Part shown: positions 57,816 to 64,000 of the stretch, piece by piece
Layout: each line of letters begins with the position of its first letter
Numbering within the stretch: position 1 is the stretch's first letter
Assembly: GCA_949317995.1 (NCBI GenBank)
Contig: OX439050.1
Location: 54,375,777 to 54,439,776 of the forward strand
DNA from: Acholoe squamosa
Lineage: Eukaryota > Annelida > Polychaeta > Phyllodocida > Polynoidae
Length of the DNA: 64,000 nt
Direction of reading: 5' to 3'
Notes under the pieces: generated by a model
What the model was told of the DNA's origin: nothing
Databases searched by the model: none
The model's input: the letters and a program-made list of their open reading frames with translations, nothing else
Translations under genes and position numbers: made by a program

Positions 57816-59014
57816 TCTTTTAAGTGTTCAAATGCTATGAGACGTGAAAGGAAACATTGAGCATAAACATAACAGCTTTCCCTCCAAGGAGTAGCAGTCA
57901 TGCAATCTGTTGTTAGCAGTTGTACTAGATGAATGATGATGTACGAGAGAATTTGTAAGAGCTTGGTACCAACGTCAGTAAGTGCTATTTGTCTATAGTT
58001 ATGCCTAACTAATAGCCGTACTAATTAAAATGGTTTATGAGTTCTATGAGTCTTCCGCTGGGTAATCTTCATGACAATAAAGCCTTTCTTTTGAAAAAAA
58101 TTCAATTTGATAAGACTTTCTTTGCTTTTCATTCCATTTTTTTTCAAAATATTAACAAAGGGGAATATTTCAAAAGATATATACCGTCAACTTGATGTAT
58201 AAAAAGATTTTGCTGAATAAAGGAAGAGAAATGTTTCAATAGAACTACTGTGAACACCCACTTAATCCATAATTAACCCAACAACTGTAATCTCCTCTTT
58301 TCAATTAGGAAGATATTTCACATCACCATAATCATGGATTTTCATTTTAACTTGGACATGTTCCATAACAGGCTGAGAAATAACTCATTAACAGCAAAGA
58401 AACAAATAGACAACAAATAGTACATTGAGCTAAAATCTTACAAAGGACATTATATCCACTGACTCCTGTTGGAAATTGATAAAAGGAGGGTATTTTTGAG
58501 TTGCCTGCTACAGCACTGCCTCAACAAGTATTGTAATATAGTATCGGCCATACACAATCACCAGACCTGATAACCCTTCTACTTGAGTTGACCTATCAGC
58601 CCATTTGAACCACACAAGACAAGCAGCTAAACCTCGTATATAAACCTCTAGACCTCTAGTATGGTGTTTAACCCAATGTTTATGAGTCCATAGATCCTAT
58701 TCTCTCCCTGTGATTTTATATGAAATACTGTGATTATTTTTTGAACCACAAGGGGCAGCACAAAACATCAAGCTGTTGTAGACTCTTCATCAACATCCAG
58801 CGAAGAACCAGAATTAGAATAGTGTCTAATATGATACCCAGATGACAGTCTGATGACCAACCATATATTGAAACTACAAACTGTGAGTTAAGAACTCTAC
58901 TTACTTACCAACTACTGGTTACCTGGAAACCTACATTGTGTGCTATGCTTGCAAAGAGTTTGTTTGAAACATGTAATTATGTATGTCATTCACTGATAAA
59001 TGCTGGTGCCTGGC

Positions 59015-59018
<4 letters not shown>
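57816..59018. other. Stretch with no gene
   Basis: AT-rich, past the end of D2 homology. No repeats or coding signature found. Confidence 0.45.

Positions 59019-59060
<42 letters not shown>
59019..59060. repeat. (TA)n array, about 21 units
   Basis: Uninterrupted ta dinucleotides. They give an Ile-Tyr run in a spurious 82-codon frame. Confidence 0.97.
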
Positions 59061-59064
<4 letters not shown>

Positions 59065-59854
59065 GGTAATTTCAGATTTAGGGGTCTCAACTTTCGCTAC
59101 TTATGTCACAGTGCTGCAGAAAATCTCCCAGGGCAAATTAACAAAATTAGAAGTTACAGATCGATAGCAGACACTGTGATCTAAAAGTGTTTTTTTTTTT
59201 AATTAACGAATTTGGATGATTTTTAGTGGTTTTACCCCTAAAAGATCACTAAAAACTACACTTTTCACAATGTCACACACAGGTTTTTCATGTAGGATCT
59301 AGTAAAATTCAATGCACACTAAGGTTGAGAGTCTAGCATCTATCTCTATTATTCATATTAGGCTATCAGGTGAGTCAGACAAAATTATAGTGGATAGGGA
59401 TGAAGGCATAATTTGTGATTTATGAGGGTTATTATACATATCTCTAAATTTATGGCAATGTAAGATCCGGCAAAATGGCCATAACTTCTTTGGTTTAAGT
59501 GCAAAATGCTTCTAATTTCACCAGTAATCTGGCCAGTATGAACCCTCTACCTATACTGAATATCAAAAACCTCCCCCAATTGCTCTGCTGTATATAGTAC
59601 ATTATGAGGCTGAAAATATGGTGTGGACTATGCACTTGCCAGATCTTACACAAAAAAGGTCTTCAGTAAATGCTGCAGAGGAAAATAATGGTGTAACTTT
59701 GATACTAAACTATGAAGGGATAGGCAGGTGGAAGGAAAGAGTAAGGGATATAAAGGGGGTGATGAGTAAGGAGGGATAGGCAGAGTGCCTGAAGAATAGC
59801 TACACAGTATTGAGCCTGTGGATTTCCTGCCCCTCCTACTTTTTGTTTGTATAC
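59061..59854. other. Stretch with no gene
   Basis: AT-rich. The motif taagatccggcaaaatgg (59461 on) partly recurs as cagatcttacac near 59640, but no ordered repeat was confirmed. Confidence 0.4.
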
Positions 59855-59924
59855 AAATAAATTCAAGTTGAAAACAAAAATTATTCCCCCTCCCGGGACT
59901 CGATGCCAGCCAAAACGATCGGTA

Positions 59925-60345
59925 CATACACCTCCTCGCCCGGCAGCGGAGAGCGGCAGGCCTGGTCTCGGTTAGGCTTGGCAGCGGCACACGGTGAAGA
60001 AAAGATGCTTCTCGCGGTTATGTTTGTGTATAAAATACACCTCTTCGCCCGGCAGCGGACAGCGGCAGCGGCACACGGCGAAAAAAGATTTCAATGCGTC
60101 TCGCTGTTATGTTTGTGTATAATACACCTCCTCGCCTGGCAGCAGACAGCGGCAGCGCACACGGCAGCGCACACGGCGAAAAAAGATGTGTCTCGGCCGG
60201 GATTCGATCCGCGGACCCCTCACGGCTGAGCGCGACGTGCTAACCGCTAGACCACCGCGTCTCCTCTTCTCGCGGTTATGTTTGTGTATAATAGCCCTCC
60301 TCTCCCGGCAGCGGACAGCGACAGCGCACACGGCTTCGTATCATA
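59925..60345 (+). repeat. GC-rich minisatellite, about 85-90 bp units
   Basis: About four units with tctcgcggttatgtttgtg, tacacctcctcgcccggcag, cggacagcggcag and cacggcgaaaaaagatg. The tRNA-like box interrupts the last two. S1 has two diverged units (about 6463-6700). Confidence 0.85.
60185..60261 (-). other. tRNA-like promoter relic, second copy
   Basis: The minus strand has TGGTCTAGCGGTTAGCACG (A box) and GGATCGAATCCCGG (B box). CTCA-GCCG-TGAG forms a small stem. Acceptor pairing is poor. The same unit is at 6701-6777, with about 80% identity by eye. Confidence 0.65.
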
Positions 60346-60375
60346 GGAAGACCTGGTTCTAACCGAGCGTATCTC

Positions 60376-60678
60376 GTCAGTCCCTGTGGCGCAATGCATA
60401 GGGAGTTGGATTAGGGATCTGAGACTGTAGGTTCAAGCCCTGCCCTGGCCTGGAAGATTTCGTGGGTTTTAATATGTGACATGTGACATGTGACATGGGA
60501 GAGGCGTGCGGTTATCCTGGATAACCCCATGCCTTACCTGGATAACCGCACGCCTTACCTGGATAACCGCACGCCTTCCAAGATTGATGTTACAGCCTAT
60601 AGGGTGTGCAATATCGACAGATATGTGGATGGGAATAGACCCCAAAAAGCACTGTGTAACCCACAAATCGTGGTATAA
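60376..60678 (+). mobile_element. tRNA-Arg-like SINE, copy S3
   Basis: Head CCCTGTGGCGCAATGCATAG and GGTTCAAGCCC (A and B boxes), gtgggttttaatatgtg, three tandem acctggataaccgcacgcc-type units where S1 has one palindromic stem, then gtgtgcaatatcgacag and the end aaatcgtggtataa. It has the cleanest promoter boxes of the three copies. Confidence 0.82.
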
Positions 60679-61179
60679 CTAAGTATAAGCCCATCATATA
60701 GCTAAGCATAATTAAGTGCTCCTCAAAGGGTCAATTCCAAAATAATTCAATAAAACATTTAAGCCTCATTTAGCACTAAGTTTGGACCTTATCAGAGAAT
60801 TTATTTTGGGTTTATGGTTTATTTTCCTTGTTGCTGTGCACTTACCTTCTTGTAAATCCCTTAATCTATTTGAAAAAGACCTATTGTGCGCTTGTTTGTG
60901 CTTAATTTTCTTTTTCCCTTCGCTTGAATATTGATAATTGATGTGACTCATATAGATACATTGGATTTATTTTGTTTGTACCCGGTATATGTTATCAGTG
61001 TTTTTTGTTTTTTTTTGTGTTTGATCCGTCCATTACTAACATTGTTCAGAACATGCCTATGTTGTGTGGCGTGTGCTCACTTATTTATAGTTCGAGAGTG
61101 CTCTTGACTTGCTGCCCTATAATTTTTTTAGCGCTCGGGTCTCCCCCTTTACACTTACTAACCTGCCATGTTATATGTA
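60679..61179. other. Stretch between SINE and LINE; possible LINE 5' region
   Basis: No ORF1-like protein recognised. A T-rich patch lies near 61000-61017. Confidence 0.4.
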
Positions 61180-61206
61180 GGATATAATTATGTATATACA
61201 TTAAAC

Positions 61207-61975
61207 ATGGGCATTGTCAGTTATGATACACTGAGGACAATGAAAGGCCTAAAAGTGCTTATCATAAACACACAAAGTTTAAATGATAAAATCAGTCGGT
61301 TGAGACAAACTAACCATGGCTGTGATTATGTATGTATCAGTGAAACTTGGCTTGATAAGCGCAACTTATGGCAAAATGTGTCGCTACCCGGTATGAAAAT
61401 GTTTAGTCTTGATAGGCCAAATGCACAACGTAAAAGTGCTGGAGTGGCCTGCTATGTCGCTGATAGGTTTGTTGATCAGACCATTAGTATTACTTCAATG
61501 TACAAACACCTGACATTGAATGTATTGGGCTCCTAACAATATTTCCGCGACAAAAGTACGGTATTGTCTTGAGTGTGTACAGGCCCCCTCGTGGTAATGT
61601 AAAGAACTGTTATGACAAACTACGTGATATCATCAGATCACCAGAGGCTAGGAGGCGTGGGATTTGGATCCTGGGGGACTTAAATGTAATACTAAACTAA
61701 GGCAGTCGAGAAAATTCAGAATTCTTACATCTTTTCTAAGGAGAAATAAATTAAAATATCTAAACACCAAGGCCACCCACTTCCACCCTCAGGGCAGGTC
61801 TACATTAGATCATGTTTATACTAATTCCACCCACGTCTCTGCCAATAGGACTATCTTAGATATGTTCGGTGATCATTGCCCCGTGTTTGTTACAAAAAAT
61901 AAACAGAAGAAAAATAGTAGTCTGAAGTGTAAAACAAGTCAGTATAAGTGGTCCCAGCTACAGAAACTACAGTAG
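61207..61975 (+). pseudogene. LINE endonuclease domain
   Basis: LKVLIINTQSLNDKISRLRQ opens the domain, then VCISETWLDKRN (catalytic Glu) and a KSAGVACYVADRF block. After a frame change near 61535: VYRPPRGNV and WILGDLNV (GDFN block). After another near 61690: GRSTLDHVYTNST and FGDHCPVFV (SDH altered to GDH). The order is that of EEP-fold non-LTR endonucleases. The copy is inactive. Confidence 0.9.
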
Positions 61976-62239
61976 CGAAACGGCAAAACTGCATACAAGT
62001 GGCCACCTGTGGGACCCAGGAGGACATGATAGACCGCCTGAGCCTTCTGTTATATATGACGCCATGGAGAAGTATGTAATAGATTTTTTAGATACTACTT
62101 GTCCAATGAGGTCATTCACTATCCCAGATACCAAAGTAAAGGGTTTTGATATGGTGGTCCTTGATCTGATTCTAGGAAAGAACCGTCTTCTCCGTCGCAG
62201 GTCTCAAGGGTGATGCAGTCAATCCCTACCTAGCACAAG

Positions 62240-62952
62240 TCTGTGACCTAGATAAAGTTATAAAAAATAAAATTGATGCAAATGTTAGAAAGGATATTGT
62301 ATCTGACCTTGATAGATTGGCAAATGACCCAAGGCAGTTCTGGAAAAAATTTAACATTAACTGGAAAGGTGAAACTTCGGACAGTGCAGTAGCGTTGATT
62401 GATGAGAATGCAGATAGAATATAAGAGGGCCCAAATGTGGCTGACTTTTTCAACTCATACTATACCCAAGCTGTCCTCTGTCATAGGGATAGTGACTTGG
62501 GTAGATTTGGCCGGCAGCTAAATCAGGCCGATTTGTTTGAGTTAGTCCCTGTTAATTTGGATGAGGCCATCAAATTAATAAAAGTTCAAGACCTCTATAG
62601 CTCGAGAAATCGGGGTAGTTACTCAGTCATAGCCTTCCTCGATCTGAGGAAGGCCTTTGACACGGTCGATCACTCGTTACTATTGTCTGAACTTTGTTTT
62701 CTGGGTGTCTCTGACACAACGGCTGACTGGTTCACCTCATATTTGTCAGACCAACCACAGTGCTGCAGAGCGAATAATGTAACATCCTGCCTGAGCATCA
62801 TCAAATGTGGAGTCCCACAGGGATCGGTGCTCGGGCCACTGCTTTTCTTGATTTATATTAATTCAGTGCATACACAAATCAGAAACTGTAAATATTTGCT
62901 TTATGCTGATGACCTTGTAATCTATACTCATGGTACTAACTCGGCTGCATGA
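62240..62952 (+). pseudogene. LINE linker and reverse transcriptase with internal deletion
   Basis: The linker reads NDPRQFWKKFNINW, then after a frame change VADFFNSYYTQAV and DEAIKLIKVQDLYSSRNRGS. In related elements about 100 residues of finger motifs (ksSG.D, P.pK, yRPis, nqfGF) lie between IKLI and the helix before motif A; here they are absent and the frame stays open. Palm motifs follow intact: AFLDLRKAFDTVDHS (A), GVPQGSVLGPLLFLIYIN (B) and YADDLVIY (C, both Asp kept). A frame change near 62940 ends it. Confidence 0.9.
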
Positions 62953-63641
62953 TGACCTTAGTAGGATTGCAAAATGGTGTGCCCGTTTTAAGTTAACAGT
63001 GAATGTTGAGAAACCTAAAATTATGTGGTCTTATGGTGAAAGAAATGTACCAGACTTAGATGGTTGTGTTGTATTCTTAAATGGTGAAGCGCTTGAAACT
63101 GTGAATAACTTCTGATACTTGGGGGTGGTTTTAGATAACTTCCTTGATTTTACAGGGTTCTTCTTGAAAAAGAAGCAGTCTGTGCTAAATAAATTGTACC
63201 ATCTACAGAAGGTACGAAAACTACTGAATGCTGAAACATCACTGAAAATCTATAAGCAAATGATACTCCCATACTTTGATTATGGGGACATTTTTGTTGG
63301 AGCAATTTCCAAACGTGCCATAAAGTACCTGCAGACTGTGCAAAACAATTGCATCCGATGCTGTCTTGGCATTAAAAAACCCTGTAGACATGAGCAGAGT
63401 TGAACTCCACCAAAATAGCAGATGTTCCTTCCTCTACCGCAGGAGAGGGAGGTCGCTTGTATGTCTCCTCTATAAGCTAGTGCAGGATGAGAACAATGTA
63501 ATCCATTCAGGATGTGCTCTTAGGAGCAATCTAAAAATAAAGTTGAAGGTTGAGAGGTCGCAGTGTGCAATTGCTATAAAAGTCCCTTACACAGGGCAAA
63601 TAAGCTATGGATTCAACTACAGCCTCAAACCCAAAGAGTGA
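62930..63641 (+). pseudogene. LINE RT thumb and C-terminal region
   Basis: One frame reads LSRIAKWCARFKLTVNVEKP up to a TGA at 63113-63115 that splits NNF from YLGVVLDN, a block normally continuous. Next: KVRKLLNAETSLKIYKQMIL, YFDYGDIFVGAI and LQTVQNNCIRCCLG. A frame change near 63380 leads to VELHQNSRCSFLYRRRGR, ending SYGFNYSLKPKE. Confidence 0.88.
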
Positions 63642-64000
63642 TTAATATTGATGTATTTAGTTCACTCTTATATATGGATATGTTAAATTATGACTAGCAG
63701 TTGTTGCCCCCTAGACCGGTATATCAACCCAGAACCATGTCTGTGATGGATGCATTTTGTATAATATTTGTTATGTATACGCGGCCTTGAATATATTGTC
63801 ATGATCTGTATTTGCTATATAATTTGGTCGTACTGAGGAACTTATTGTATTAATATGATTCTTGACCAATAAAACCTTTTTCAACAACAACAATGTTTAT
63901 CAAACTACAACCCACCCTTTGGTCCTTCTCCAATGCCACTATCAAGTGGCTTGCATTCTATTACTTCCAGTTCTGAGTTTAATCAATATTGAAAATATAA

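Larger units (their letters stand above)
59855..60678 (+). mobile_element. Composite tRNA-derived element, copy S3
   Basis: Left segment aaattcaagttgaaaac and ttattccccctccc as in S1, an expanded GC-rich minisatellite (59925-60345), a minus-strand tRNA-like box (60185-60261) inside it, and the Arg-like SINE (60376-60678). The left end is shorter than in S1 and S2. It is followed after about 0.5 kb by the plus-strand LINE. Confidence 0.72.
61180..63895 (+). mobile_element. Degenerate LINE (Jockey/CR1/L2-like) with 3' end
   Basis: Endonuclease (61207-61975), linker (to about 62436), shortened RT (62437-62952), thumb and C-terminal region (to 63641), then a 3' untranslated region ending ccaataaaaccttttt followed by caacaacaacaa. 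A short triplet tail fits CR1/L2-type elements. At least three frame changes and one stop break the ORF. The 5' end is uncertain; no ORF1 was found. Confidence 0.9.

Overview
This window looks like non-coding, repeat-dense nuclear DNA from an animal, most likely a marine invertebrate. The support is AT-rich sequence, vertebrate-unlike tRNA-derived SINEs, Jockey/CR1/L2-type LINE relics, a Penelope-like retroelement, many short inverted-repeat transposons and long dinucleotide arrays. I could not fix the phylum. I found no host protein-coding gene that I would defend: every recognisable protein signature belongs to a retroelement, and all of these are broken by stops, frameshifts, deletions or insertions. 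The other open frames are short and have no family signature. The window is therefore intergenic or intronic.

Layout. 0-5.8 kb: hairpins, a putative 459-bp inverted-repeat element, a (CAT)13 array and a diverged copy of sequence seen again near 25 and 50 kb. 5.85-7.49 kb: a minus-strand LINE ORF2 relic split by a composite tRNA-derived element. 9.1-11.3 kb: short inverted-repeat (MITE) families, one carrying a nested Harbinger-type MITE. 11.77-14.9 kb: a fairly complete minus-strand LINE ORF2 relic. 15.6-40.0 kb (D1) and 48.9-57.8 kb (D2): two direct, collinear, diverged copies of one ancestral segment. They differ by many insertions, so each serves as the empty-site reference for the other. 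D1 alone carries a Penelope-like element (20.0-23.8 kb), two opposed LINE fragments (27.4-28.7 and 30.2-30.75 kb) and a duplicated (TC)n plus 78-bp minisatellite block (32.66-34.9 kb). D2 alone carries a tRNA-Ala-like gene, a composite SINE, a 403-bp insertion and a 190-bp SINE-like insertion with a perfect 12-bp target duplication. 37.5-48.6 kb: a head-to-tail triplication (A, B, C). B and C are nearly identical and both lack 2.27 kb of A. 59.9-60.7 kb: a third composite SINE. 61.2-63.9 kb: a plus-strand LINE whose reverse transcriptase lost its N-terminal part in an apparently in-frame deletion.

The main biology is genome dynamics: segmental duplication, tandem amplification with a templated-filler deletion next to a palindrome, and nested transposition. 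The best candidates for undescribed entities are the composite tRNA-derived element (three copies) and the 184-190 bp SINE-like family with a TCAC-type end. All similarity statements come from reading by eye; no alignment or database search was run.
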